DNA of 35,096 nucleotides from Streptomyces soli (GCF_003999195.1 NZ_RJVR01000098.1:1-35096), one strand, 5' to 3'; shown: positions 17,192 to 25,612, counted from the stretch's first letter. Numbers and translations: made by a program. The notes: generated by a model from the letters alone, not told the origin.

Positions 17192-17208
17192 GATCACGGA
17201 GTGATCAC
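17192..17208. promoter_or_regulatory. BldD-box-like palindrome upstream of whiB
   Basis: GATCAC-GGA-GTGATCAC contains AGTGATCAC, close to the BldD consensus (AGTGA and TCACC half-sites), with a third half-site in inverted orientation. It lies about 235 bp upstream of the whiB start. BldD is known to control whiB in S. coelicolor; binding here is inferred from the motif. Confidence 0.6.
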
Positions 17209-17567
17209 AAAAGCACAACGACGTTTCCCGAGGAGACGTTCCTGCGTACCCGTGCGGTTGCAGCACCGCATATCCGCACACGTCTACGCACAAACCTTTC
17301 ACCACACCGAATAGCCGGATCAGGTGAATCATTCGCGACAAGCCGGACACCGGGTGCTGGTCGAGTTGACAGCCGCACCCTTGACCCGGTCTGCTTGGTC
17401 GCATGCCAGTGACCCACGTGCCCGCCCGGACTCGCCTCGCCGAGTTCCGCTGCGCCGTGGAAGCCCACTGTCGCTGTTCCAGCTGTTGCCGCTGAGCTTC
17501 TTCCCGCTCCGCACAGCCGTATTCCTGACGACGCTCCTTCCTTCCAGGATCCTCAAGGACCGCCCGC

Positions 17568-18074
17568 ATGAACAGCGACGTAGAGATCGCCGGCGACCCG
17601 CTCGCCGTCCCTCACCTCCTTCAGCCCGTCCCCCGGCACCCGGTCACCGTCGCCGGTTTCGCCGGCCTGGCCCGTACGATCGCCGCCGACCGGAGCCGCT
17701 GGGCGCCGCTCGTCCAGTACGACGCCACCACCCGCTGGTACGCCCGCCTGGAGACCGGCCCCGGTTACGAGGTGTGGCTGCTCAGCTGGGTCCCCGGCCA
17801 GGGCAGCGGCCTGCACGACCACGGCGGCTCCTCCGGGGTGCTCACGGTGCTGGAAGGTGAACTGAGCGAGCGCGCGCTGGGTGCGAACGGGGAGACCCAG
17901 CGCTCCCTGAGCGCAGCGGACCAGCGGGTCTTCGCGCCCGGATACGTCCACGAGGTTGCCAACGACTCGCTGGAGCCGGCCGTCAGCCTGCACATCTACT
18001 TCCCCGGCCTGACCGAGATGACCCCGTACGTCGCCTGCACCGCTCCCGCGATTCAGGAGCAGGTCGCGGGCTGA
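17568..18074 (+). CDS. Cysteine dioxygenase-type cupin
   Basis: Encodes 168 residues, single cupin fold. Iron ligands are His83 and His85 in GLHDHGGSSGVLTVLEGEL and His128 in PGYVHEVANDS; LHIYFP (141-146) supplies the conserved His and Tyr. Cysteine dioxygenase oxidises cysteine to cysteinesulfinate; related thiol dioxygenases accept other thiols, so the substrate is not certain. AAGGA precedes the ATG. cofD starts 13 bp after the stop. In mycobacteria whiB2 and fbiA are adjacent without this gene (from memory), so it is an insertion into an otherwise conserved block. Confidence 0.88.
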   Translation: MNSDVEIAGDPLAVPHLLQPVPRHPVTVAGFAGLARTIAADRSRWAPLVQYDATTRWYARLETGPGYEVWLLSWVPGQGSGLHDHGGSSGVLTVLEGELSERALGANGETQRSLSAADQRVFAPGYVHEVANDSLEPAVSLHIYFPGLTEMTPYVACTAPAIQEQVAG

Positions 18075-18080
18075 CAGACT
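18075..18080 (+). promoter_or_regulatory. Possible -10 box just before cofD
   Basis: CAGACT lies 7 nt before the cofD ATG. There is no Shine-Dalgarno in TACCCCC, so either a leaderless cofD message or coupling to the upstream cupin gene must explain translation. Confidence 0.35.
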
Positions 18081-18087
18081 TACCCCC

Positions 18088-19044
18088 ATGCGAATCGTGG
18101 TTCTGGCCGGAGGCATCGGGGGCGCCCGCTTCCTGCGCGGTCTCAAGGCAGCGGCGCCGGAGGCGGACATCACCGTCATCGGCAACACCGGCGACGACAT
18201 CCACCTGTTCGGCCTCAAGGTCTGCCCCGACCTCGACACCGTGATGTACACCCTCGGCGGCGGCATCCACGAGGGGCAGGGCTGGGGCCGGGCCGACGAG
18301 ACCTTCGCGGTCAAGGACGAACTCGCGGCGTACGGAGTCGGCCCCGAGTGGTTCGGCCTGGGTGACCGCGACTTCGCCACGCACATCGTCCGTACGCAGA
18401 TGATCGGCGCGGGCTATCCGCTCAGCGCGGTCACCGAGGCGCTGTGCGCGCGCTGGGAGCCGGGCGTACGGCTCATCCCGATGACGGACGACCGGGTCGA
18501 GACCCACGTCCTGGTCGACGTCGACGGCGAGCGCAAGGCCGTCCACTTCCAGGAGTACTGGGTGCGGCTGCGGGCATCGGTCGACGCGCACGCGGTGGTG
18601 CCGGTCGGCGCGGAGCGCGCGAAGCCCGCGCCGGGTGTGCTGGAGGCGATCGCGGCGGCGGATGTGATCCTCTTCCCGCCGTCGAACCCGGTGGTGTCGG
18701 TCGGCACGATCCTGGCCGTGCCGGGGGTACGTGAGGCCATCGCAGAGGCCGGCGTTCCGGTGGTCGGGCTCTCGCCGATCGTCGGTGACGCGCCGGTGCG
18801 GGGCATGGCGGACAAGGTCCTTGCGGCGGTCGGCGTCGAGACGACGGCGGCGGCGGTCGCGGCCCACTACGGCTCCGGGCTGCTGGACGGCTGGCTGGTC
18901 GACACGGTCGACGCGGGCGTGGTGCCCGAGGTCGAGGCGGCGGGCATCCGGTGCCGGGCGGTGCCGCTGATGATGACGGACGTCGACGCCACGGCCGAGA
19001 TGGCCCGAGCCGCACTGGCGCTGGCCGAGGAGGTGCGGGTGTGA
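18088..19044 (+). CDS. cofD: 2-phospho-L-lactate transferase (CofD/FbiA)
   Basis: Encodes 318 residues. CofD joins a phospholactyl/phosphoenolpyruvyl-guanosine donor to the deazaflavin Fo, giving the F420-0 (or dehydro-F420-0) backbone. The start [20 protein letters not shown] is the family nucleotide-binding signature. Other conserved parts are [22 protein letters not shown] in outline, [13 protein letters not shown], and [20 protein letters not shown]. The length is normal. The stop overlaps the cofE GTG by 4 bp (GTGA), so cofD and cofE are coupled, as fbiA and fbiB are in mycobacteria. F420 then serves reductases of secondary and redox metabolism. Confidence 0.97.
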   Translation: MRIVVLAGGIGGARFLRGLKAAAPEADITVIGNTGDDIHLFGLKVCPDLDTVMYTLGGGIHEGQGWGRADETFAVKDELAAYGVGPEWFGLGDRDFATHIVRTQMIGAGYPLSAVTEALCARWEPGVRLIPMTDDRVETHVLVDVDGERKAVHFQEYWVRLRASVDAHAVVPVGAERAKPAPGVLEAIAAADVILFPPSNPVVSVGTILAVPGVREAIAEAGVPVVGLSPIVGDAPVRGMADKVLAAVGVETTAAAVAAHYGSGLLDGWLVDTVDAGVVPEVEAAGIRCRAVPLMMTDVDATAEMARAALALAEEVRV

Positions 19045-20345
19045 CTTCCTCCACGTCATACAACGCCTGGGCGGTGCACGGGCTGCCCGAGATCGGTCCC
19101 GGTGACGACCTGGCCAAGCTCATCGCCGCCGCCGCCCCCGAACTGGCCGACGGCGACGTCCTCGCCGTCACCTCGAAGATCGTCAGCAAGGCCGAGGGCC
19201 GCATCGTCCACGCCGACGACCGCGAAGCCGCCATCGACGCCGAGATGGTCCGCCTCGTCGCCCGACGCGGCCCCACCCGGATCGTCGAGACCCGGCACGG
19301 CTTCGTCATGGCGGCAGCCGGCGTTGACGCGTCCAACACGGCGCCGGGGACGGTGCTGCTCCTCCCGGAGGACCCCGACGCCTCGGCTCGCGGCATCCGC
19401 GCCGGCCTGCGGGACGCGCTGGGCGTCGACGTCGGCGTCATCGTGACCGACACGTTCGGCCGGCCCTGGCGCGAGGGGCTCACCGATGTCGCCATCGGCG
19501 CCGCCGGCTTGCGCGTGGTCGACGACCTCCGCGGTGCCCGCGACTCCCACGGCAACGAACTCGCCGTCACCGTCACCGCCATCGGCGACGAACTCGCCGC
19601 CGCCGGCGACCTCGTCAAGGGCAAGGCCAACGGACTGCCCGTGGCCGTCGTCCGTGGCCTCGGCCACCTCGTCCTCGCGGACGACGGCCCCGGCGCCCGG
19701 CCCCTCGTCCGACCCGCCGTCAGCGACATGTTCCGGCTCGGCACTTCAGAGGCCGTGCGCGAGGCCGTCTCCCTGCGCCGTACCGTCCGCGAATTCACCG
19801 ACGAGCCCGTGGACGGCGCCGCGGTCCGCCGTGCGGTAGCCCTGGCCGTCACCGCTCCCGCGCCCCACCACACCACCCCCTGGCGGTTCGTACTCCTCGA
19901 GTCCGAAGCCGCCCGGGTCCGCCTCCTCGACGCCATGCGCGACGCCTGGATCGCCGACCTCCGCGCCGACGGCTTCACCGAAGCCTCGATCGCGAAGCGC
20001 GTACGGCGCGGGGATGTGCTGCGCCGTGCCCCATATCTGATCGTCCCTTGCCTGGTCGCCGACGGCGCGCACACCTACCCCGACGCCCGCCGCAATGCGG
20101 CCGAGCGCGAGATGTTCGTCGTCGCGGCGGGGGCGGGCGTCCAGAACCTGCTGGTCGCCCTGGCCGGTGAGCAACTGGGGTCGGCGTGGGTGTCGTCCAC
20201 CATGTTCTGCCGGGATGTCGTGCGGGATGTGCTCGGCCTGTCCGGCGACTGGGACCCCATGGGCGCGGTGGCCGTCGGCCGCCCGGCCGCCCCGCCGAAG
20301 GAACGGCCGGCGCGAGGCCCGGAGGACTTCATCGCGGTGCGGTAA
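19041..20345 (+). CDS. cofE: F420-0:gamma-glutamyl ligase fused to nitroreductase-like domain (CofE/FbiB)
   Basis: Encodes 434 residues. Residues 1-230 are the CofE ligase, which adds glutamates to F420-0: [16 protein letters not shown] (39-54), [14 protein letters not shown] (133-146) and [16 protein letters not shown] (205-220). Residues 245-415 are an FMN nitroreductase fold: [47 protein letters not shown]. In FbiB this domain reduces dehydro-F420-0. The two-domain form is the actinobacterial type. I chose the GTG at 19041 inside the cofD end, preceded by GAGGAGGTGCG; an earlier in-frame start at 18951 would read far into cofD. Confidence 0.96.
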   Translation: MTSSTSYNAWAVHGLPEIGPGDDLAKLIAAAAPELADGDVLAVTSKIVSKAEGRIVHADDREAAIDAEMVRLVARRGPTRIVETRHGFVMAAAGVDASNTAPGTVLLLPEDPDASARGIRAGLRDALGVDVGVIVTDTFGRPWREGLTDVAIGAAGLRVVDDLRGARDSHGNELAVTVTAIGDELAAAGDLVKGKANGLPVAVVRGLGHLVLADDGPGARPLVRPAVSDMFRLGTSEAVREAVSLRRTVREFTDEPVDGAAVRRAVALAVTAPAPHHTTPWRFVLLESEAARVRLLDAMRDAWIADLRADGFTEASIAKRVRRGDVLRRAPYLIVPCLVADGAHTYPDARRNAAEREMFVVAAGAGVQNLLVALAGEQLGSAWVSSTMFCRDVVRDVLGLSGDWDPMGAVAVGRPAAPPKERPARGPEDFIAVR

Positions 20346-20415
20346 GCGCTGTGCCGAAGCGGGAACGTCTTCGTCAGTGACAGCCGACGAGTGATCTGAT
20401 GTCCCCATGGCGGGG

Positions 20416-20508
20416 ATGAGTATCACGGTGTGTCTACCGGCTCGGGCGGCCGGCCGGCTGGAAGCGGCGGTCGCGGAGGTGATGGCGCCCTTCGAGATCG
20501 AAGCCGGC
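20416..20508 (+). pseudogene. 5' remnant of a truncated gene
   Basis: From the ATG at 20416 the frame encodes MSITVCLPARAAGRLEAAVA and about ten more sensible residues (EVMAPFEIEAG), in the style of a streptomycete hypothetical family. It then enters DNA that is clearly the antisense of the ATPase remnant and stops at 20544. Only the start of the gene seems to survive. The parent family is from memory and unverified. Confidence 0.4.
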
Positions 20509-20836
20509 CTCACGGCCGATGAGGGTGTGGGTCCGCTCGCCTGATCCGATGGCACCGAGAACCTGCCGGGCCTGTGCTTCGGCAGGGAATTCGGCCGCGA
20601 GAGCCCGTTCGCCGCTGAGGAGCAGCGCGGAGGTGGGGTCCTCCACGACGTCGCTGAGGTAGTCGAACACCGAGGCGCCCCTGGGCCATTCGTCCCAGCC
20701 GCGACTTCCCCACCCGCCGCCTGCCCCGGATCAGCATCGCCCGACCGGGACGCCCCGCTCGCCCACCGGATTCGATACGGCCGAGCATCCGGTTCAGTGC
20801 CGCCAGCTCTCGCTCACGCCCGATGAACGCGTCCAT
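20503..20836 (-). pseudogene. Decayed AAA/archaeal-type ATPase gene with internal deletion and lost 3' end
   Basis: The start is intact: CGGAG before an ATG at 20836, then FIGRERELAALNRMLGRIES and the Walker A MLIRGRRRVGKSRL (to about 20696). The next recognisable text, WDEWPRGAS-FDYLSDVVED and SGERALAAEFPAEAQARQ, comes from a much later part of such proteins and is in another frame. About 150-200 codons, including Walker B, are missing at a joint near 20696. Similarity ends at IGREAG near 20503, so the C-terminal domain is also lost. Intact relatives are DUF234/PF01637-type ATPases of roughly 450-plus residues, common in Streptomyces. Confidence 0.75.
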
Positions 20837-20906
20837 CGCATCTCCGAGACAAACACACCCAAGGACAAGACTCTCCCTCTTGAGACTATCAAAATCCGGA
20901 TAAAGC

Positions 20907-21920
20907 TCAGAGGGCCGCGATGTTGCCCGGGGTCATGCGCGGGCCACGGCGTTCGGGGACGCGGCCGCTGAGGAGGATGAGGCGGGCGGCGCGGTGGCGC
21001 TGGCCGGCGTAGGGGATGAGGAGGTCCAGCATTTCGGCGTCGGTGGAGCGGTGGGCGCCGCTGAGGGCGAAGCCGACGATGTTGGGGAGGTGGAGGTCGC
21101 CGACGGTGACGGCGTCGGGGTCGCCGTTGGTGCGCTGGAGGGTTTCGGCGGCGGTCCAGGGGCCGATGCCGGGGATGAGCTGGAGGCGGGTGAAGGCCTC
21201 GGCGGGGGGCATGGTGGCGGCCTCTTCGAGGCGGCGGGCGACGCGGGCGGCGCGGACGGCGGTGGAGGCGCGCTTGTTGTCGACGCCGGCGCGGTGCCAT
21301 TCCCAGGAGGGGATGAGGGCCCAGCCACGCGGGTCCGGGGGGACGTGCATACGGTCCACGGGGCCAGGGGCGGGCTCGCCGTGGCGGCGCAGTAGGAGGC
21401 GCCAGGCGCGGTAGGCCTCGTCAGCGGTGACCTTCTGCTCGAGGATGGAGGGGACCAGGGATTCCATGACCAGGCGGGTCCGGGTGAGGCGCAGGCCGGG
21501 GTTGCGGCGGTGGGCCTCGTGGACGACGCGGTGCCGGGCGACGAAGGCACCGGGGTCGTCGTCGGCGCCGAGCAGGGCGGGCAGGCCGTCGAGGAGCCAG
21601 TCGGCGCCGGGGCCCCAGGCCTCGGCCTCCACGCGGCCCGAGGCGGCGGCGATGCGTACGGTGCCGGGGCCGACCGGGGTGCGCGAGGCCCGCCAGACGG
21701 CACCGTCCGGGGTGACCCGGAAGGCGGGGTCGGCAGGGCCACGGCGCAGTGGGCCCAGCGTCAGGCCCAGGTCGAGCGGCCCGTCCGGCGTCCAGCACCG
21801 GGTCTGGCCGGCCCGCCGGGGCGCGGGCACGCGCGCGGCGGTGGCGAGCGAAGCGACTGGGGGTACCCCCATGCCCGAAGGGCTATGGGGGAGGGTGAGG
21901 CGGGGCTGCTCGGGGTGCAC
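20907..21920 (-). CDS. DNA-3-methyladenine glycosylase II-type (HhH-GPD) protein
   Basis: Encodes 337 residues. The HhH-GPD core reads LQLIPGIGPWTAAETLQR (helix-hairpin-helix) followed by AVTVGDLHLPN, whose Asp is the expected catalytic residue. The segment LVPSILEQKVTADEAYRAW is the typical preceding helix pair. This fits AlkA-like base-excision glycosylases that remove alkylated purines. The first ~35 residues are poor in family similarity: residues 10-20 are translated from a common Streptomyces intergenic repeat, so the GTG start at 21920 (no clear Shine-Dalgarno) is doubtful and the real start may be further in. No iron-sulphur cysteines are present. Confidence 0.85.
   Translation of the reverse strand: MHPEQPRLTLPHSPSGMGVPPVASLATAARVPAPRRAGQTRCWTPDGPLDLGLTLGPLRRGPADPAFRVTPDGAVWRASRTPVGPGTVRIAAASGRVEAEAWGPGADWLLDGLPALLGADDDPGAFVARHRVVHEAHRRNPGLRLTRTRLVMESLVPSILEQKVTADEAYRAWRLLLRRHGEPAPGPVDRMHVPPDPRGWALIPSWEWHRAGVDNKRASTAVRAARVARRLEEAATMPPAEAFTRLQLIPGIGPWTAAETLQRTNGDPDAVTVGDLHLPNIVGFALSGAHRSTDAEMLDLLIPYAGQRHRAARLILLSGRVPERRGPRMTPGNIAAL
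21859..21895. repeat. Streptomyces GGGGGTACCCCC repeat inside an ORF start
   Basis: The 12-bp palindrome at 21859-21870 is followed by an imperfect hairpin (CCCCCATGCCC against GGGCTATGGGG). It belongs to a repeat family very frequent between Streptomyces genes, usually flanked by AGCGAAGCGACTGG as here. In this window it lies within the annotated glycosylase reading frame. Confidence 0.7.
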
Positions 21921-21951
21921 GGACTGAGCCTACGGCCCTGGGCCCCCGCCC

Positions 21952-21984
21952 CCGACCCTTCCCTCGAACGCCGGACGAGCTGAA
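21952..21984. repeat. Partial copy of the CGAACGCCGGACG intergenic repeat
   Basis: CCTCGAACGCCGGACGAGCT resembles CCTCAAACGCCGGACGGCTG at 8614-8633 after manB. It lies immediately after the manC stop and before the glycosylase, and may mark a terminator whose hairpin arm has decayed. Confidence 0.55.
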
Positions 21985-21985
21985 A

Positions 21986-23068
21986 CTACTGATCCGACGA
22001 GAAGCGCACGGCCCCGTCCGGTATCACCGCGTCGCACCACACCCGTGCCCCGTGCCGGAGTTCGTTGTCGGCGCCGATCCTCGCGCCGTCGCCGATGACC
22101 GCGCCGTCGAGGACCGTACGTGCGCCGATGACCGCGCCCGCGCCGATGAGGGAGTGGGAGATCACAGCGCCGGACTCGATGACCGCGCCCTGGAGGACCG
22201 TGCTGCCGTCGACGATCGCGCCGGAGCCGATGACCGCGCCGGCCGAGACCGCCGTGCCGCCGGTGAGCTTGGCATCGTCGGCGACGTAGGCGCCGTCCAG
22301 GACCAGTTGGTCGCCGCAGCGGCCGGTGACGACCGGGGAGGGGGCGCGGCCCTGAACCAGGTCGGCGGAGCCGCGTACGAAGGCCTGGGGGGTGCCGAGG
22401 TCGAGCCAGTACGTGGAGTCGACCATGCCCTGGAGGTGGGCGCCGTCGGCGAGGAGGCCGGGGAAGGTCTCGCGTTCGACGGAGACCGGGCGGTCGGAGG
22501 GGATGGAGTCGATGACGGACCGGTTGAAGACGTACGCACCGGCGTTGATCTGGTCGGTGACGATGTTCTCGGGGCTCTCGGGCTTTTCGAGGAAGGCGGT
22601 GACGCGGCCGTCGGCGTCGGTCGGCACGAGGCCGAAGGCGCGCGGGTCCTCGACCCGCGTCAGATGCAGGGAGACGTCGGCGCCGGCCGAGCGGTGCGTG
22701 GCGACGAGGCCGGCGATGTCCAGGCCGGTGAGGATGTCGCCGTTGAAGATGAGCACCGGGTCGCCGGGGCCGGACTCGAGCCGGTCGGCGACGTTGCGGA
22801 TGGCGCCGCCGGTGCCGAGGGGCTCGTTCTCTGTGACGTACTCCAGGCGGAGGCCCAGGGAGGATCCGTCGCCGAAGTACGGCTCGAAGACCTCCGCGAG
22901 GTACGACGTGGCGAGGACGATGTGCTCGACCCCCGCGGCCCGGGCCCGTGCGAGCTGGTGGGTGAGGAAGGGCACGCCGGCCGCGGGGACCATCGGCTTG
23001 GGGGTGTTGACCGTCAGCGGCCGCAGCCGCGTGCCTTTACCGCCTACCAGGAGGATCGCTTCAGTCAC
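21986..23068 (-). CDS. manC: Sugar-1-phosphate nucleotidyltransferase, probable mannose-1-phosphate guanylyltransferase
   Basis: Encodes 360 residues. The N-terminal nucleotidyltransferase has LLVGGKGTRLRPLTVNTPKP (7-26), then YVTENEPLGTGGAI and FNGDILTG with the metal-binding Asp. The C-terminal ~110 residues are a left-handed beta helix with hexapeptide repeats (AVIGSGAIVDGSTVLQGAVI). The fold fits GDP-mannose pyrophosphorylase as well as glucose-1-P thymidylyl/uridylyl enzymes. The GDP-mannose call rests on the conserved position near manA/manB and on the mycobacterial Rv3264c counterpart. It starts with GTG; GGAAGAGA lies about 12 nt upstream. Confidence 0.88.
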   Translation of the reverse strand: MTEAILLVGGKGTRLRPLTVNTPKPMVPAAGVPFLTHQLARARAAGVEHIVLATSYLAEVFEPYFGDGSSLGLRLEYVTENEPLGTGGAIRNVADRLESGPGDPVLIFNGDILTGLDIAGLVATHRSAGADVSLHLTRVEDPRAFGLVPTDADGRVTAFLEKPESPENIVTDQINAGAYVFNRSVIDSIPSDRPVSVERETFPGLLADGAHLQGMVDSTYWLDLGTPQAFVRGSADLVQGRAPSPVVTGRCGDQLVLDGAYVADDAKLTGGTAVSAGAVIGSGAIVDGSTVLQGAVIESGAVISHSLIGAGAVIGARTVLDGAVIGDGARIGADNELRHGARVWCDAVIPDGAVRFSSDQ

Positions 23069-23187
23069 CTACGTTGTCTCTCTTCCTGGCGGGGCCGTTG
23101 GTGTGACGGGCGCCCAATCTTATGCAGATCGGATGTAAGCACCGGAGCGACCGCACTCAAAGGCCCTCGAACCTCGCCGCAGCCCTG

Positions 23188-24606
23188 CTAACGCCCCTGA
23201 AGGCCCGCCGCCGACCGGCGCGCGGCCCCGAGATCGTCGTAGAGCTGATCGCCCGGGCACTCGGTGTGGAATCCGTCGCGGTGACCCGAGATCACCTGGA
23301 AACTGACCCTGATGCCCTTCCGGTACTTGTTGCTGCCACCAGAAAGGAGGCTCACCGTGCCCTCGGGGTTCCGTCCGAAGAGGCCGAGTTTCCAAGCCGC
23401 GAGCTGGGAGACGGCGCGCACGGCGGCATCGGAGGGCCGCTCGTTGCTGTACGTGCCGAGCACGGCGACGCCCATGCTGTTGCTGTTGAAGCCGAGGGTG
23501 TGGGCGCCGAAAACGGCCTTGGTGACCCCGCCGGCCCGCCCCTCGTAGATGTTTCCGCACTTGTCGACGAGGAAGTTGTAGCCGATGTCACGCCAGTGGC
23601 TGCTCCGCACGTGATAGCGGTAGATGCTGCGGATGACCGCGTCGGATTCGTCACAGCTGTAGTCGTTGCCGGTGGCGCTGTGGTGGACGAAGACGACCTT
23701 GACCGTCTTGGTGTAGACGAACTTGTGCTCGCGGAGCCTCTCGTCGGCGCCCCAGCCGGACCGGGTGATGATCCGGGGGCGGCCACCGATGTAGGGGCCC
23801 CGGCCGGTCTCGGCAATGGTCTCTTCCTTGCTGATCGGGGGGATGACGGCGGGTTCCGCGAGGCTGTTGTCGCTCTGCTCGAAGGGCTGGTCGTTGCCGT
23901 TGTTGTTCTTGTTGTTGTTGGCGTCGGCCGGGCTGTCGCCGGGGACCCCGTCGGTGGAGTCGTGACCGTCGTACCCGTCGTACCCGCCATAGCCGCCATA
24001 GCCGCCGAAACCGCCATAGCCGCCGAAACCGCTGAAGCCCTCGTCGTAGCCGTCATTGCCGCTGTCGTAGCCACCGTCCGGGTCGTCACCCGGGTCGACC
24101 ATGTCCAGGCGCAGCCCTGCCGGGAGCGGAGGGCCCGCCGATCGGCCCCGGCCGGCCGTGGGGCTGACGCGCACCTGGACGCCGTCGGAGTCACCGACCC
24201 ACAAGGGGGCGGTGGCGCCGCGTACGCCGGGGGCGGTCTCCTCGGGGGAGCCGGCGTCCGGGGTGTCGTCGGTGTGCGCCTCGACGTCCTTCCAGTCCGA
24301 CCAGAGGCCGGTGCGGACGGAGCGGGTGCGCACCTGGACGGTGCCGTGGATCTGGGCGGTGGCGTCGTTCCAGGTGACGCCGAGCAGGGAGAACGGCTTG
24401 ACGCGCGGGGCGTCGACGGCACGGACGGCCGAGCGGGCGGCCGGGGACAGCGGCAGGGTCCTGGTACTTCCGGCCACCGCGACACGAGCGGAGTCCGGGG
24501 AGGCGCGATGGGCGGTGGCGGTCGCGTCGCCGTCGGGGAGGACGAAGGGGACGGCCAGGGCGGTGATGCAGGCGACACCGACAGCAGAGGCAAGAAAGGC
24601 ACGCAT
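23188..24606 (-). CDS. Secreted N-acetylmuramoyl-L-alanine amidase / peptidoglycan recognition protein
   Basis: Encodes 472 residues. Signal peptide MRAFLASAVGVACITALAVP. A Trp-rich N-terminal beta domain spans about 68-150 (GLWSDWKDVEAH). A Gly/Tyr/Asp repeat linker lies at 178-216 and an Asn-rich stretch near 230-238. An Amidase_2/PGRP catalytic domain covers about 278-460. Zinc ligands are expected at His308/309 (VFVHHSATG), His442 and Cys450 (SGHRDGFHTECPG), the 8-residue spacing of T7 lysozyme. Tyr343 in IGYNFLVDKCGNIYEGRAGG fits the catalytic pattern. It cuts stem peptides from peptidoglycan outside the cell. It diverges from the TIGR03089 gene. Confidence 0.93.
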   Translation of the reverse strand: MRAFLASAVGVACITALAVPFVLPDGDATATAHRASPDSARVAVAGSTRTLPLSPAARSAVRAVDAPRVKPFSLLGVTWNDATAQIHGTVQVRTRSVRTGLWSDWKDVEAHTDDTPDAGSPEETAPGVRGATAPLWVGDSDGVQVRVSPTAGRGRSAGPPLPAGLRLDMVDPGDDPDGGYDSGNDGYDEGFSGFGGYGGFGGYGGYGGYDGYDGHDSTDGVPGDSPADANNNKNNNGNDQPFEQSDNSLAEPAVIPPISKEETIAETGRGPYIGGRPRIITRSGWGADERLREHKFVYTKTVKVVFVHHSATGNDYSCDESDAVIRSIYRYHVRSSHWRDIGYNFLVDKCGNIYEGRAGGVTKAVFGAHTLGFNSNSMGVAVLGTYSNERPSDAAVRAVSQLAAWKLGLFGRNPEGTVSLLSGGSNKYRKGIRVSFQVISGHRDGFHTECPGDQLYDDLGAARRSAAGLQGR

Positions 24607-24729
24607 AGGAAAAACAGTTACATAAGCCGCAAGGATGCGCAGCCGGGGATCTGACGGGCAGTCGATTCTGGCAGTCCCTCAGTTCCGGGCCGTGGCACTC
24701 CCGGACCAGCCACCCGCACCCGACCCCGA

Positions 24730-24735
24730 TAGCCT
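24730..24735 (+). promoter_or_regulatory. -10-like box, probable leaderless TIGR03089 gene
   Basis: TAGCCT, six bases, then GTG at 24742, with no Shine-Dalgarno. Another GTG at 24736 would leave no room for a start site. Confidence 0.5.
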
Positions 24736-24741
24736 GTGCCG

Positions 24742-25494
24742 GTGACATCGACTGCCCGTACCCCCGCCGGCCTGCTGGATTACGCGCTCGGGGAGCCCGC
24801 CCGCCCGCTGGTCACCTTCTACGACGACGCCACCGGCGAGCGCGTCGAGCTGTCCGTGGCCACCTTCGACAACTGGGTGGCCAAGACGGCCAACCTCATC
24901 CAGGGCGACCTGGGCGCCCAGCCGGGTGACCGGCTCGCACTGTTGCTCCCCGCGCATTGGCAGACCGCCGTCTGGCTGCAGGCCTGCTTCGCCACCGGAG
25001 TGGTCGCCGTCCCCGGCGGGGATCCGGCCGGCGCCGACCTGGTGGTCAGCGGTCCCGACACGCTGGACGCCGCCCGCGCCTGTTCCGGCGAGCGGATCGC
25101 GCTGGCGCTGCGCCCGCTCGGCGGCCGCTTTCCGCAGTCGCCGCAGGGCTTCGCGGACTACGCGGTCGAGGTGCCGTCACAGGGTGACCGCTTCGTCGCG
25201 TACGCCCCCGTGGATCCGGACGCGCCCGCGCTCGAACTCCCCGGCGGCGAGGAGCTGACCGGCGCCGAGGTGACCGACCGGGCCCGCGCCTCGGCGGCCG
25301 CGCTGGGGCTGACGGCGGGCTCGCGGCTGCTGTCGGGGCTGCCGTTCGACAGCTGGGAGGGGCTGGCGGCCGGGCTGCTGGCACCGCTGGCCGCCAACGG
25401 CTCGGTCGTACTGTGCCGCCACCTCGACCGGCTTCCGCCCGAGGGCCTGGCCAAGCGGCGGGAGAGCGAACGGGTCACCCACATGGCGGAATAG
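24742..25494 (+). CDS. TIGR03089 family protein (N-terminal piece of an AMP-ligase fold)
   Basis: Encodes 250 residues. It resembles only the N-terminal subdomain of acyl-CoA synthetase/AMP-ligase enzymes: LVTFYDDATGERVELSVATF, NWVAKTANLIQGDLGAQPGD, then RLALLLPAHWQTAVWLQACFATG, each typical of that fold. The adenylation motifs (TSGTTGxPK and the C-terminal lysine domain) are absent, so ligase activity is unlikely. TIGR03089 is a conserved actinobacterial family of unknown function. Codon use is normal and the ORF complete, so this is a family trait and not a truncation. It lies between the amidase and the LCP genes. Confidence 0.85.
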   Translation: MTSTARTPAGLLDYALGEPARPLVTFYDDATGERVELSVATFDNWVAKTANLIQGDLGAQPGDRLALLLPAHWQTAVWLQACFATGVVAVPGGDPAGADLVVSGPDTLDAARACSGERIALALRPLGGRFPQSPQGFADYAVEVPSQGDRFVAYAPVDPDAPALELPGGEELTGAEVTDRARASAAALGLTAGSRLLSGLPFDSWEGLAAGLLAPLAANGSVVLCRHLDRLPPEGLAKRRESERVTHMAE

Positions 25495-25612
25495 CCGCCG
25501 CGCCCGTCGCGTCCTGCCGACGAAACCGCACAGCACCGCACAACCTGATGCCTGAATCGGCTGTCTGTACAGGCATGAGGGATGGGGATCACGGGGTGCA
25601 CGGGGTAAGGAC

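Larger units (their letters stand above)
16958..17567. promoter_or_regulatory. 610-bp control region between whiB and the cupin gene
   Basis: No coding potential is seen on either strand. It is the least GC-rich stretch of the central window. It holds the candidate whiB promoter (17030-17059), an inverted repeat in the predicted whiB leader (16995-17012), a GTGATCAC palindrome (17192-17208), and a GACAC at 17018-17022 matching the short WhiA core. TTGACA (17366-17371) and TTGACC (17381-17386) on the plus strand may be -35 elements for the cupin gene, but no good -10 follows. Confidence 0.7.
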
